A stretch of DNA of 64,000 bases from Phaeodactylibacter xiamenensis. Its GTDB lineage: Bacteria > Bacteroidota > Bacteroidia > Chitinophagales > Saprospiraceae. The notes under the pieces are model-generated. The model did not search any database. It was not told the DNA's origin and worked only from the letters and a program-made list of their open reading frames with translations. Below, one piece after another: positions 42,522-51,670 of the stretch. The stretch covers positions 400,357-464,356 of the forward strand of contig NZ_JPOS01000012.1 of NCBI RefSeq assembly GCF_000759025.1, read 5' to 3'. The translations under genes were made by a program, and so were the position numbers. Position 1 is the first letter of the stretch. Every line of letters begins with the position of its first letter.

Positions 42522-43367
42522 CTATCCTTTGTTAATCATCGGGACCTCAATAAGGATCAATTCCGTATCGGTGGTTGCTTCCACTGTTATGGCATCCGTT
42601 TCCCAAACGCCGAAACCATCGCGCCGTTCCAGAGGTTGTCCGTTGATGGTGCATTGCCCTTCCAGTACAAATGCGTAAACTCCATTGCCCGTATACCGGA
42701 TAGGGTACTTAACTGTTTTCCCGGCATCAAAGTCGCCCCGGCTGTATACCGCCTGCTGATGAATGTACAAGACCTCGCCTTCCTCCGGAGACGCCAGCAC
42801 CTGCCACTGGTTGTCCCGGCCGGCCGGATCGAACCGCCGCTGATCGTAGCGGGGCTTTAATCCCATCTGATTGGGAAAAACCCAGGTCTGCAACAGTCGG
42901 CATACTTCCGTTGGGCTTGCATTAGCTTCAGAATGCCGGATACCGGTGCCTGCAGACATCACCTGCACCTCGTTTTCGCGTATGACGCCCTGCCCACCGT
43001 TGTTATCGGTATGCTGCAGCCCGCCTTCCAGCTGAATGGTAATGATTTCCATATTCTCATGCGGGTGCATGGGGAATGCGCCACCGCCGGCAATCCAGTC
43101 GTCGTTGAGTACGCGGAGCAGCCCGAAGTTCATCCGGTCGGGGTCGTAGTACCGATTGAAGGAAAAGGAATGTTTGCCAATCAGCCAGCTGGCACGGGTT
43201 TCGCCCCGGGTATCGGCTTTGTGCAATACACTTTTGAAGCCCGGATCGGCAGCAACGGCCTGTGCAACCGCTACCGATTTAACCGACTCTTGGGGTGCGG
43301 CTTCAGAAGCACAGCCCGTTAGTGCGAACATCCCGGCAATGGCCAGAAAGGGAAGGAATATTTTCAT
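42522..43367 (-). CDS. Pirin family protein with lipoprotein signal
   Basis: A 281-residue pirin (YhaK-like) with an N-terminal lipoprotein signal (MKIFLPFLAIAGMFALTGC, then ASEA), so it is predicted to be exported, unlike usual pirins. The cupin metal ligands are present: two His in FPMHPHENMEIITIQLEG (about 103-105), then HS-E in GTGIRHSEANAS (about 148-150). The bicupin fold continues to the C-terminal CTINGQPLERRDGFGVW. Known pirins include a quercetin-2,3-dioxygenase activity and redox roles. It overlaps the nitroreductase by 4 bp (ATGA) and is followed 2 bp later by the HupE-like gene. Confidence 0.88.
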   Translation of the reverse strand: MKIFLPFLAIAGMFALTGCASEAAPQESVKSVAVAQAVAADPGFKSVLHKADTRGETRASWLIGKHSFSFNRYYDPDRMNFGLLRVLNDDWIAGGGAFPMHPHENMEIITIQLEGGLQHTDNNGGQGVIRENEVQVMSAGTGIRHSEANASPTEVCRLLQTWVFPNQMGLKPRYDQRRFDPAGRDNQWQVLASPEEGEVLYIHQQAVYSRGDFDAGKTVKYPIRYTGNGVYAFVLEGQCTINGQPLERRDGFGVWETDAITVEATTDTELILIEVPMINKG

Positions 43368-43984
43368 GATCCGGTAATTTTATGGGTGAAGGCATTTAGT
43401 GGTTTGCGGCTGCGGACGGCTTGCTCACGGCTGCGCAGAGGCTCATCAAGCTGCTCAGGATCGCCCAGGTAGCCCAATGCTATAAAACAGACCGATTCCA
43501 GCCCATCTTTGTTCAGATCAAATTCCGCAACGGTTTTTCCATAGTCAAAGCCACCCATCATGTGGCCATAGATATCCAGGTCTGCCGCCTGTAGCAACAG
43601 GCTCGTATTGGCAGCACCGGTATCATGCATGTAGTGCCGGTTGGGGCGGCCATTGTAGCTCAGATTAGGCTGAGCAAGGCTGAGTACCAATACTCCCGCA
43701 TTCTTTGCCCAGACCTGATTGCCCTCATTGAGGCCGGACAGCAAACGGCTGAAACCTGCTTCGTCCGCATGATGCGCGTAGATGTACTGCCAGGGCTGCT
43801 CGTTGAATGCACTAGCCGCCCAGCTTGCGGCTTCAAACAGCGTATTGAGGATCACTTGTGGTACGGGCTGACTGGAAAAAGCCCGGGGGCTCCATCGTTT
43901 GCCAATCAGCGGGTGTATCGAAGTCTCCGTTTTTGCCGATTTGCTGTCCAGCAGTTGTTGATTCATCATAGCAGAATGTTTCAT
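43364..43984 (-). CDS. Nitroreductase family protein
   Basis: A 206-residue FMN-dependent nitroreductase-fold protein. Visible are the FMN-binding RWSPRAFSSQPVPQVILNTLFEAASWAASAFNEQPWQYIY stretch (about 30-70, Arg-Ser region binding phosphate) and LGYLGDPEQLDEP (about 168-180). It starts at the ATG at 43984; the TTG upstream is less likely. A full Bacteroidota promoter (44001-44031) lies 16 bp ahead of it. It heads the coupled operon with the pirin gene. Family members reduce nitro groups, quinones or flavins with NAD(P)H. Confidence 0.9.
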   Translation of the reverse strand: MKHSAMMNQQLLDSKSAKTETSIHPLIGKRWSPRAFSSQPVPQVILNTLFEAASWAASAFNEQPWQYIYAHHADEAGFSRLLSGLNEGNQVWAKNAGVLVLSLAQPNLSYNGRPNRHYMHDTGAANTSLLLQAADLDIYGHMMGGFDYGKTVAEFDLNKDGLESVCFIALGYLGDPEQLDEPLRSREQAVRSRKPLNAFTHKITGS

Positions 43985-44000
43985 TTCAATGTTCAAACAT

Positions 44001-44031
44001 CAAAAATAAGGATTTTATTTCTTTTTTGCAA
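44001..44031 (-). promoter_or_regulatory. Bacteroidota-type promoter of the nitroreductase-pirin operon
   Basis: On the minus strand TTG (44031-44029) is followed after 20 bases by TATTTTTG (44008-44001), a complete match to TTG-N20-TAnnTTTG, 16 bp upstream of the nitroreductase ATG. Confidence 0.7.
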
Positions 44032-44143
44032 CTTTGGAATGGCCGTGACTCGCCATTTACTGCTCAAAAGCGGGAGTTTAACACTGATAGGATAGAATTG
44101 TTAACTTTTACGGCTGCTTGTTCGTCTATCTTCTGAACAACTA

Positions 44144-45391
44144 ATGCTGCCCCCTATGACCCTTAGCCGCCAACTCAAGTGGACTGCCTTGTCAAGGGCT
44201 GGTTTCCGGTTCCTGTTCTCCTATTTTCTGTTGTTTATCCTATCCAATCAGTCGGGCATTTCCAACCTGCTGAGGGGACTGTGGGACCCTCTGATTTTGG
44301 CATTCGCCAAAGCACTGTTCGGCGCAGAAATCAGCACGGAGGTCCTGCATACGGGGAGTGGGGACGGGCTTTACAATTATGCCAGCGTAGTCTTCCTTTT
44401 GTCGCTGTCGCTGCTGAGTACGCTCGCCTGGACCACACTGGACAAGCGGAGGGCCTACGATTGGCTGCTACAGGCGCTCATTGTGCTGGTACGCTATTAC
44501 CTGGTGGTGCAGATGGCGCTTTACGGTATGGCCAAGGTGCTCCACGCCCAATTCCCGGAGCCGGCTTTTCACCGGTTGCTGCAACCCTTTGGCGAGTCTT
44601 CTCCCATGGGGCTGCTGTGGACGTTCATGGGTTATTCGTATGGGTACAACCTGTTTACAGGCATAGGAGAGTTACTGGGAGCGGCCCTGCTGCTGTTTCG
44701 ACCCACCACCACACTGGGCGCACTCGTCACGCTCGGTGTCATGGCAAATGTGATGGTGCTCAATTTCTGCTATGACGTACCGGTCAAACTGCTGTCTACC
44801 CATTTAGTCCTCTTCTGCCTGTTCCTGCTGGCGCTTGACGGCCCGCGGCTGGCCCGGCTTTTTGTCCTCAACCAGCCCACTGCTCCTGCCCACGCACCGG
44901 AGCTTTTCTCAGGCGCCCGCTACCGCAACATCAAAAATATTCTGAAGAGATTGGCGATAATTGGAGGGCTCGCCCTGGTAGCTATCGTTACTACCCAGTT
45001 TACCAATCAGCCTAAGCCGCCCATGTACGGGTTGTACAAAGTGGATACGATGGTGCGCAATCAGGATACCCTACCTCCGCTAATCACGGATGGGCGGCGC
45101 TGGCAGCATATTGCAATAGAATTCCCCGGGCGGGCGGTGATACAAACCATGCCGGGGCACCTGCGTTGGTTTGATCTCGAAGTGGACACCTCGGCGCAGC
45201 GGGCTGTTTTCTCCCAGGGGCGTTTCAGCGATACGTTGTACTACGACCGTACCGGTGCGGTTACCTGGCTATTCCAGGGCATCGTTCGGGGCGATACGGT
45301 GTCTGTAAAGGCTACCCGGTGGGACAAGGAGGGATTCCTGCTGATGGGCAGAGGATTCAACTGGGTGAATGAAAGCCCGTTCAACCAATAG
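44144..45391 (+). CDS. DoxX-like multi-pass membrane protein
   Basis: A 415-residue protein with about seven to eight hydrophobic segments in the first 250 residues, including LVRYYLVVQMALYGMAKVL (about 114-132) and GYNLFTGIGELLGAALLLF, which resemble the DoxX/DoxD core often seen in Bacteroidota membrane proteins. The C-terminal 130 residues (from TNQPKPPMYGLYKVD) are soluble and beta-rich, probably periplasmic. The substrate or partner is unknown. It is divergent from the nitroreductase operon and followed by the convergent T9SS gene. Confidence 0.65.
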   Translation: MLPPMTLSRQLKWTALSRAGFRFLFSYFLLFILSNQSGISNLLRGLWDPLILAFAKALFGAEISTEVLHTGSGDGLYNYASVVFLLSLSLLSTLAWTTLDKRRAYDWLLQALIVLVRYYLVVQMALYGMAKVLHAQFPEPAFHRLLQPFGESSPMGLLWTFMGYSYGYNLFTGIGELLGAALLLFRPTTTLGALVTLGVMANVMVLNFCYDVPVKLLSTHLVLFCLFLLALDGPRLARLFVLNQPTAPAHAPELFSGARYRNIKNILKRLAIIGGLALVAIVTTQFTNQPKPPMYGLYKVDTMVRNQDTLPPLITDGRRWQHIAIEFPGRAVIQTMPGHLRWFDLEVDTSAQRAVFSQGRFSDTLYYDRTGAVTWLFQGIVRGDTVSVKATRWDKEGFLLMGRGFNWVNESPFNQ

Positions 45392-45474
45392 GGGTAAGCC
45401 TCTCTAATCATCTGTACGTTGTCTTTTGACTCAAGATTAACAGAGCTTATGCGCTCCTGCTTTTTTGAGGTGCC

Positions 45475-48400
45475 TTATTTTACAACGATCAGGCTGCCGG
45501 AATGTATTTTCTTAGCTCCAATTATCCAAAAGCTGTAATGACCGGTTGGCCAATTTGGAAAGACGGTCATCTTTTGTCCTGTAAATTCCCCCTGATAAAC
45601 CAGTTGGCCCCGGGTATCATACACAGACAACTCAGCAGGTAGTTCCATCTGAGCCACAACTTCCAGCGGTTGCCCGGACCTTACCGGATTGGGATACACC
45701 AAAACCGCCTGCCCCGTTGACCATCCTACAGTAGAGTTGAGATCCCCCTGAAGGATTTGCAGTTGCGCTCCATTCGTACCATTCAGCGCGTCTTCCCATG
45801 CAAAGGCGACTTCCTCGCTGTCCGGCAGTACGTCCAGTGCCGCACCTGCGGTCATCCACTGCGTATCCCCCGCGTTGGCATCCCGGCGGGCCAGCTCAAA
45901 GGCTTCCGGCTGCCCCGGGGCGTTGGGGTGAAGCTCAAAACCGGAAAGCTGCAGGGTCGTCTCCGGCTCAGCGGTTGGCAGGTTGCCGTAGGTGTTTAGT
46001 ATCCAGTAACCGGTATCGGGCTGTACCATCGGCCCGGCTACGAGGCTAGGCGGTACATTTAGCCGGGTGGCGACTACTACTGACGCCATGGGCTGATCTG
46101 CATTCAGGCTCAGGCTTACGCCGGTCTCCCCGAAAGCATAGCTGCCTGCATTTTGGACCGTTTGCCGCGCACTTTGCCCACCTCCTACCGGTGCCTGCGA
46201 CAGCGTTCGGGCGGCAGCTCCGGTCAGGAATGCATGGTTGACGCCAGCTTTATTGAGAATGCTGCCCTCCACTTCATTGAATTGGTAATACCCCACCAGC
46301 CCCTGTTCTGTTTCGGGGCGGGCTGTGAGGTGGCGGCTTAGGCGTACCTCAGCGGTCGACAACGCCCGGTCGTATATCCGGACCTCATCCATCAGCCCCT
46401 TGAAGCCTCTTTGGACCCATCCCCGGTAACTGCCCAGGAAGAGGGCTGTATTGCGGAAATCCACCGCCTCTGGGGAAAAAATATGGGTAGCCGATTCGCC
46501 ATTCAGGTAAACGGTAATGCCATCAGGCTTTACCACCAAAGCTACGTGCGACCACTCATCGGCAGGCACAAAAAGACCGCTGCTCCACCACCATGCCCCA
46601 CCCGGCCAGTGGTAGCCTAATTCCATATCTGGCCGGAAATTAAGACCAGCGGCTGGCCCGCTCTCCGTAATGGCAATACCAGTGTATTCCGCCTGTACGC
46701 CATAAGGATGTATCCAGGCGGTGATGGTAAGCTCGGGTGCCGTGGCAGGCAGACCGTCAATAATCGCGTAATCGCCCCACTCCTGGGTTTCCATGCACAA
46801 GCCGGGAATACTATCTGCCCGGCAGGCTTCCACGGTGATCGGCGGCAGGGCCCGCATGCCACTTTCGCCCGTACCATTAGTAATGCTGAGTACAGCCGTA
46901 TAAGTTCCGGGAGCTCCAAATACCACTTTAGGGTTGCGGGATTGTGGATCGCTAATATAAGTGGGGGCGGGCTCAAATGCCCACGACCAGGAAGCGCCTT
47001 CGTGGCGGAGTACCGAGTAATCATCAAAGTAAAAGGTATCCCGTGAACAGCCAGCCTCCAGCTTGTCCACCGTAGGATGTACCATCAAACGGCTCGGAGT
47101 CACCAATGGAGCTTCCCATGCACCGTTACTGTAGGTGCCAACCCGGAGTTTGTCATCCCGGTAAAAAGGTCGGAAAATATTGGTGTTCGTGCGCATCGGC
47201 AGGCCTTCGTTGTAGAATGCCCAGTCCTCCATGGTTTCATCCCGGTAGAAAACAGCTTTGTCGGTACCGATATACACCGTACCATCCGTACCCGCCTGAA
47301 AGAGCATGGTATGAATGCGGTGCCCGTCCAGCAGCGGGGTCGTTGCATTTTCCCAGGTCTGCCCACCATCAACCGAGTGGAAGACCTTGGCCCCGTCGTT
47401 GGCATTATGGGCGAAGTAAGCCCAAATGTCGTTCTCGTTTTCGGGATTGAGGGCCAGCCCGCCGGCACGCTTCGAAACCGGACTACCGGGGAAATCCAGG
47501 GCCGTCCAGTTGGCTCCTCCATCTTCAGTGCGCAGCAGGTGCGCCCCGGTGAAAGTAGTGCGCTGGTAAACGTATACGACATCCGGATTACTCCGGCTAA
47601 CTTCCAGTTGCATCACTGGCTGATCATCGTTGCCAAACTCAGCGATCAGGGTGTAGGAACGTCCGCCATCGGTCGTTTTCCAAATTTTGTTCTCCCGCCC
47701 CAGATAGAAATGGTTGTAGCAATGAGGCAAGAACTCGATCTCGCTGGAGTGGGTCGAAAAATAGGACTCCGTGGGGTAGAGCTCCAGCTTTGGTGCCTGC
47801 AATACGGCACCGGACAAACTCTGCGGCACAATTTGCGAATTGATATCGGAAAAGTAAGCGATATTACGCCCGCCCGGCTGCACATAGCCGGTTGGTGCCT
47901 CCGCTCCGCCCAGCCGCAGGGACTGCCCCTGCTCAAATTCGGGCCGGATAGCCGTATTGCCATTGTGGTAACGCCCACCTACGACCAGGTCTTCATTCCA
48001 GGCGCTGCCAAAGCCCCAAAACTCAGAGCCCGTAATGCCGTACTTCCTCGACTCTACCGTGGCAAATTCATCATCGGTGAAGTCTATGCCGCCATCGGTG
48101 CCGAGCCATATCCCATCCGGACCGACCGTAATCTCCTGCATGTCGGGGTGGATCCAGGTGTTGCCCTGATAGCCGCCTGTAACGTTGAAAACGGCACCAC
48201 CATCTGTTGACTTGTACAGGCTGACCCCACCGGTGTAAACGATATCTTCATCGAAGGGCGAAATCGCAAGCACGTAATCATAAAAGCCCTGATACGGGCC
48301 TCCCCCACCCTCATTGATCATAATATTTTTGTGGCTGGCAGGCCCACCGCTGTATTCGTAGGGCCCGCCCACGTGAGGCCCCTGAAGGCTCCAGGATTCC

Positions 48401-49542
48401 CCACTGTCCGTGCTTTTCCACACCCCCAGATAACCATCGTCCCCTGCCTTTGAGTTGCCGATCAGCCCGGCGACCACCAAGTCCGGATCGAGCGGAGAGA
48501 CGGCGATTTTCGCACCGCCATCATTCAGGAAAGGGCTGCTCTGGTCGGGATTGTACCAGCCTTCGGCTTTAACCGTCCAGCTTTGGCCGCCATCTTCCGA
48601 CTTTTCAAAAATGCAGCGGGGCTCGGTACCGTGGTTACGTACCAGGTACAGCACCTGTGGATCATCGGGCTTAAATTCGATATCATAAACTGAAGCACCC
48701 GTCAGGTGGGACCAGTTCGCACCCTCATCTTCGGTCAGCCAGAGCCCGCCCACGCCCCCAACCAGGATGCGCTGCCCATTTGCCGGGCTGACCGCTATGG
48801 CGTTTACGCCGAGTGCAGCCTGTGGCAGGTCGGCGGCATCCAGGATTATCTCCCAACTTTCGCCCCCATCTGTAGTGCGGTAAAGGCGCTCCCAGTCACC
48901 GGCGTACACGACCGATGCATTGTTGGGGTCGGTGCGGACGATACGGACGTTGTTCATCATCGTATTGGCAGAGACATGCGCCCAGGTTTGCCCGCTGTTG
49001 TCTGACCGGAATACGCCTCCGCTTTCGGTGCCGCAGTACAGCACGGAAGGATTGGTATCCGACTGATCGAGGGTGTAGACATTGACCTGCCAGGATACTT
49101 CGAACTGTCCCTGCCCTTGCGTAAACGTCTCAAAAGGGCCAATATTCGTCCACATTCCGGTTTGCCGTTGAGCATCGTATCCGGACAGTGCACGCTGATA
49201 GGCCGTTTCCGTTTGGCGGCGTTCCTGAGCCGTTGGCCAATTTAGGCTTCCATCCTGTTGAACGTAGGGTTCTACCTTAGGCCGCCAGTGCTTGTAGTTT
49301 TGGGTATGGGTATTTTTTTCAAAGGTATGGGTACGATAGTAAGCCTGATAAGCGCTATCTACCAGGCGGATATTCGGCTCGGGCGCGTACATCAGCCGCG
49401 CCCAGGCAGGTGTCTCTTCGGTAATTTCCGGAATGGTTTTCAGCCACTGCAATTGCCCGGCGAGTGGTAGTGCTCCGGACAGGGCCGTAATGATTAGCGT
49501 CCAAAGGAGACGTTGAGGAAGGTTACAGGTCAGGTCTGCCAT
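45475..49542 (-). CDS. T9SS-sorted Asp-box (BNR/VPS10-like) protein with LamG-like domain
   Basis: A 1355-residue secreted protein. After a signal peptide (about 1-30) comes a large beta-propeller region (about 170-830) with many Asp-box words (DGGESWEI, DEGANWSHL, DGGQSWTVK, DSGESWSLQ, DGGRSYTLI, DGGANWTAL, DGGQTWENA). Then a PKD-like segment (about 870-935) is followed by a concanavalin/LamG-like domain (about 955-1130, ITAWIHPYG to GLMDEVRIYDRALSTAEV) and the type IX sorting domain at the end (VYPNPVRSG near residue 1285, TRGQLVYQG, then PTGHYSFWI). It is likely exported across the outer membrane and anchored or released; the sialidase/VPS10-like propellers suggest glycan or protein binding. 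No active-site residues are assigned. Confidence 0.9.
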   Translation of the reverse strand: MADLTCNLPQRLLWTLIITALSGALPLAGQLQWLKTIPEITEETPAWARLMYAPEPNIRLVDSAYQAYYRTHTFEKNTHTQNYKHWRPKVEPYVQQDGSLNWPTAQERRQTETAYQRALSGYDAQRQTGMWTNIGPFETFTQGQGQFEVSWQVNVYTLDQSDTNPSVLYCGTESGGVFRSDNSGQTWAHVSANTMMNNVRIVRTDPNNASVVYAGDWERLYRTTDGGESWEIILDAADLPQAALGVNAIAVSPANGQRILVGGVGGLWLTEDEGANWSHLTGASVYDIEFKPDDPQVLYLVRNHGTEPRCIFEKSEDGGQSWTVKAEGWYNPDQSSPFLNDGGAKIAVSPLDPDLVVAGLIGNSKAGDDGYLGVWKSTDSGESWSLQGPHVGGPYEYSGGPASHKNIMINEGGGGPYQGFYDYVLAISPFDEDIVYTGGVSLYKSTDGGAVFNVTGGYQGNTWIHPDMQEITVGPDGIWLGTDGGIDFTDDEFATVESRKYGITGSEFWGFGSAWNEDLVVGGRYHNGNTAIRPEFEQGQSLRLGGAEAPTGYVQPGGRNIAYFSDINSQIVPQSLSGAVLQAPKLELYPTESYFSTHSSEIEFLPHCYNHFYLGRENKIWKTTDGGRSYTLIAEFGNDDQPVMQLEVSRSNPDVVYVYQRTTFTGAHLLRTEDGGANWTALDFPGSPVSKRAGGLALNPENENDIWAYFAHNANDGAKVFHSVDGGQTWENATTPLLDGHRIHTMLFQAGTDGTVYIGTDKAVFYRDETMEDWAFYNEGLPMRTNTNIFRPFYRDDKLRVGTYSNGAWEAPLVTPSRLMVHPTVDKLEAGCSRDTFYFDDYSVLRHEGASWSWAFEPAPTYISDPQSRNPKVVFGAPGTYTAVLSITNGTGESGMRALPPITVEACRADSIPGLCMETQEWGDYAIIDGLPATAPELTITAWIHPYGVQAEYTGIAITESGPAAGLNFRPDMELGYHWPGGAWWWSSGLFVPADEWSHVALVVKPDGITVYLNGESATHIFSPEAVDFRNTALFLGSYRGWVQRGFKGLMDEVRIYDRALSTAEVRLSRHLTARPETEQGLVGYYQFNEVEGSILNKAGVNHAFLTGAAARTLSQAPVGGGQSARQTVQNAGSYAFGETGVSLSLNADQPMASVVVATRLNVPPSLVAGPMVQPDTGYWILNTYGNLPTAEPETTLQLSGFELHPNAPGQPEAFELARRDANAGDTQWMTAGAALDVLPDSEEVAFAWEDALNGTNGAQLQILQGDLNSTVGWSTGQAVLVYPNPVRSGQPLEVVAQMELPAELSVYDTRGQLVYQGEFTGQKMTVFPNWPTGHYSFWIIGAKKIHSGSLIVVK

Positions 49543-49591
49543 ATCACTGAAGTCTGTGTTTTAGACCTGAAATATACAGCATCCGGGGCAC

Positions 49592-51670
49592 TTAACCCTC
49601 CTCTACCCGCCGAATCGTGCCTTTTTGGGCATCCATTTCCACCCAGTCCCCGGTTTGGAAGTCTAACTGAGCTGGAATTTGAGTGATGCTCGGCACCTGC
49701 GCCTCCCGCAGCATGATGGAAGCATGGGAAAGCAGCCCGCCTACGTAGGATGCCACGCCATCTACCTTTGAGAAAAAGGGTACCCAGCCGGGGTCAAGGG
49801 CATCCGCTACCAGAATAATGACTGGAAAGGGGGGAGGCGCTACGGTACGCAGATCAGCGGAAGCTACGCGCCAAACCTGCCCCCTCACTTTGCCGGGATA
49901 GACCCCAATACCTTGCTGATGATTTTGCTGACTGGCAGAAACGTTGGACAGCACGGTAACCGGCAGGCGGCGCCCCAACTGATTGCACAGGAAAGTATCC
50001 ATATCCCAGCCTACTGGTTTTGGCGGTTGCCGCTCTGCCATTTCATCAGCCCGCCATTCATTTTCGAAGAACGCGCTGAGCTCTGCCTGTGTAAAAGACC
50101 ACGGCGCAAAAGGCAGTTTACCATTGAGCTCTTCGCGGTATTCCCAAAACAACGTCATCGTTTCGTGCCTGATCCACTCCCGGGTGTGGATCAGGTCAAT
50201 GACTGGACGAAATAACCACGCCCAAAGTGGTTGGCGCTTACGGCGTGGCGGGGGCTTGGATGAAGCAGTGAAGTCCACTCCTTTCCGAAGGGCTTCCCAA
50301 TCCGCCTCGCTGTATTCCCGAAAACGGGGCTGCCCCAGGTCGGACTCATAAAAGCCCCGGTGCCCAAATGCTTCCAGAAACTGAGTAGTGGACCGTTGCC
50401 CTCGTTCCCACTCCCGAAAAGCGTGCAGGTAATCCGTGCTGGCACTCTTTTGCTGTATGGCCGCCGCCAGTCGGTGCAGCAGCCCAAGCCGTTCCAGCAG
50501 CCCCACCGGGCCGGACATGGCCCCGGTGAGAATCTGCATATTCGTTACCAATTCTACATAGAGGCTGGAAAAGCTGTCACACCAGTGGCTGAAGGCCTTT
50601 GCCGGATCAATGAGCCAAAATGGTTCTCGTTCTGCTTTGCCCAGATCCGTTTCTACCGCTGCTTTGCGCTGCCACGCCTGTATACGCTGCTTTGCCTGCC
50701 GCTGCTGGCCCAACACCTTAAAAAAGACTGGCAGCTTAGCCAGGCAACGCCAGGGGCGCAGTCCAACCTGGTAGAAGTCCTCAGCGCCCACCGAACGGCA
50801 GACGAGCTGCGTGGGCAGCCCCCAGTGCACCATGGTATCCAGCAAGGCCGAAAGGTTGATCCAGGGCATGCCTCCGGCAGCACGCAGGAAGGCACGCTGC
50901 AGAAGGGAAGGGTCTAAATCGCGATAGTAGCCGAACAGGGCAGGACCGGCATCCGTGATCAGGTCGGTCATCAGGCGGGAAGGCTCGGGTGGCAAAATCT
51001 CCTTGTGATTGGCCGAAGTCAGTACTTCTTCCGCTTCCTCCGGTGTTGTGATAGGCCTGGCCTGCAACAGCCAGAGCTTTCCTTTGGATACGGCAAATTC
51101 GATATCGAGCCCGTGACGGGCGTCCGGTTGTTCAAGAAGCTGCCCGGTGATGTAACTTAGCTGTATGAATGCACGCCTTAGAGGCTTACCGCACGTCTCT
51201 GCGCCTTTCCAGAAGTTAAAAATAGCGGACCACCGGACATCCCAGGCGCCAAAGCGGGGCAGTAGGAGGGTTTGGCCGCTCTGCTGCCCGCTCATCAGTG
51301 CCTCGCCTAACCCTTCTGTATATTCAAGCTTCCAACTGCCTTCGCGGAAAGCAAAGAGTACGCCACTGAAGTCAGGATCCACCATTTCCTGTACCAGTAC
51401 CTGCGTGCCTTCCTGAGTCGGATAACTGTTGAAAACATCGGTAATCGCAGACTCCAGCTCAGATTCCCCAACATTCAGCCGGGACAAATACTGTCCGGCC
51501 TGACTGTTCTCCTCTCCGTCTTCCGTGAGATAGGAAGAGCGGACGGCCACCGGGAACCGCAATCCTTCGGGGCGCTCGCCGGCCAAAAAGTCAGCATAAG
51601 CCACAGAGGTGAAAGCCGGCACCGGCCATCCCAGGGATTCAAGTTGTTGGAGCCGGCTAAGCTTGCTCAT
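49592..51670 (-). CDS. PEP/pyruvate dikinase-like phosphotransferase
   Basis: A 692-residue protein with a PPDK/PEP-synthase-like ATP-binding module at the N-terminus (residues about 30-215: FPVAVRSSYLTEDGEENSQAGQYLS, VLVQEMVDPDFSGVLF, closing LWLLQARPITTPEE) and a C-terminal phosphohistidine swivel domain (about 610-692) with GGLLSHASIMLRE, where the His is the expected phospho-acceptor. The middle 380 residues lack a PEP-binding barrel. The typical GGKxxNLG start with its Lys is missing. The layout matches rifampin-phosphotransferase-like and other atypical dikinases whose substrate is set by the middle part. It overlaps the upstream alpha/beta-hydrolase-fold gene by 14 bp. Confidence 0.85.
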   Translation of the reverse strand: MSKLSRLQQLESLGWPVPAFTSVAYADFLAGERPEGLRFPVAVRSSYLTEDGEENSQAGQYLSRLNVGESELESAITDVFNSYPTQEGTQVLVQEMVDPDFSGVLFAFREGSWKLEYTEGLGEALMSGQQSGQTLLLPRFGAWDVRWSAIFNFWKGAETCGKPLRRAFIQLSYITGQLLEQPDARHGLDIEFAVSKGKLWLLQARPITTPEEAEEVLTSANHKEILPPEPSRLMTDLITDAGPALFGYYRDLDPSLLQRAFLRAAGGMPWINLSALLDTMVHWGLPTQLVCRSVGAEDFYQVGLRPWRCLAKLPVFFKVLGQQRQAKQRIQAWQRKAAVETDLGKAEREPFWLIDPAKAFSHWCDSFSSLYVELVTNMQILTGAMSGPVGLLERLGLLHRLAAAIQQKSASTDYLHAFREWERGQRSTTQFLEAFGHRGFYESDLGQPRFREYSEADWEALRKGVDFTASSKPPPRRKRQPLWAWLFRPVIDLIHTREWIRHETMTLFWEYREELNGKLPFAPWSFTQAELSAFFENEWRADEMAERQPPKPVGWDMDTFLCNQLGRRLPVTVLSNVSASQQNHQQGIGVYPGKVRGQVWRVASADLRTVAPPPFPVIILVADALDPGWVPFFSKVDGVASYVGGLLSHASIMLREAQVPSITQIPAQLDFQTGDWVEMDAQKGTIRRVEEG

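Noticed and set aside
47077..48210. Plus-strand open frame of 377 codons opposite the T9SS gene
   Set aside because: Antisense of the Asp-box region; open because of codon bias in the real gene.
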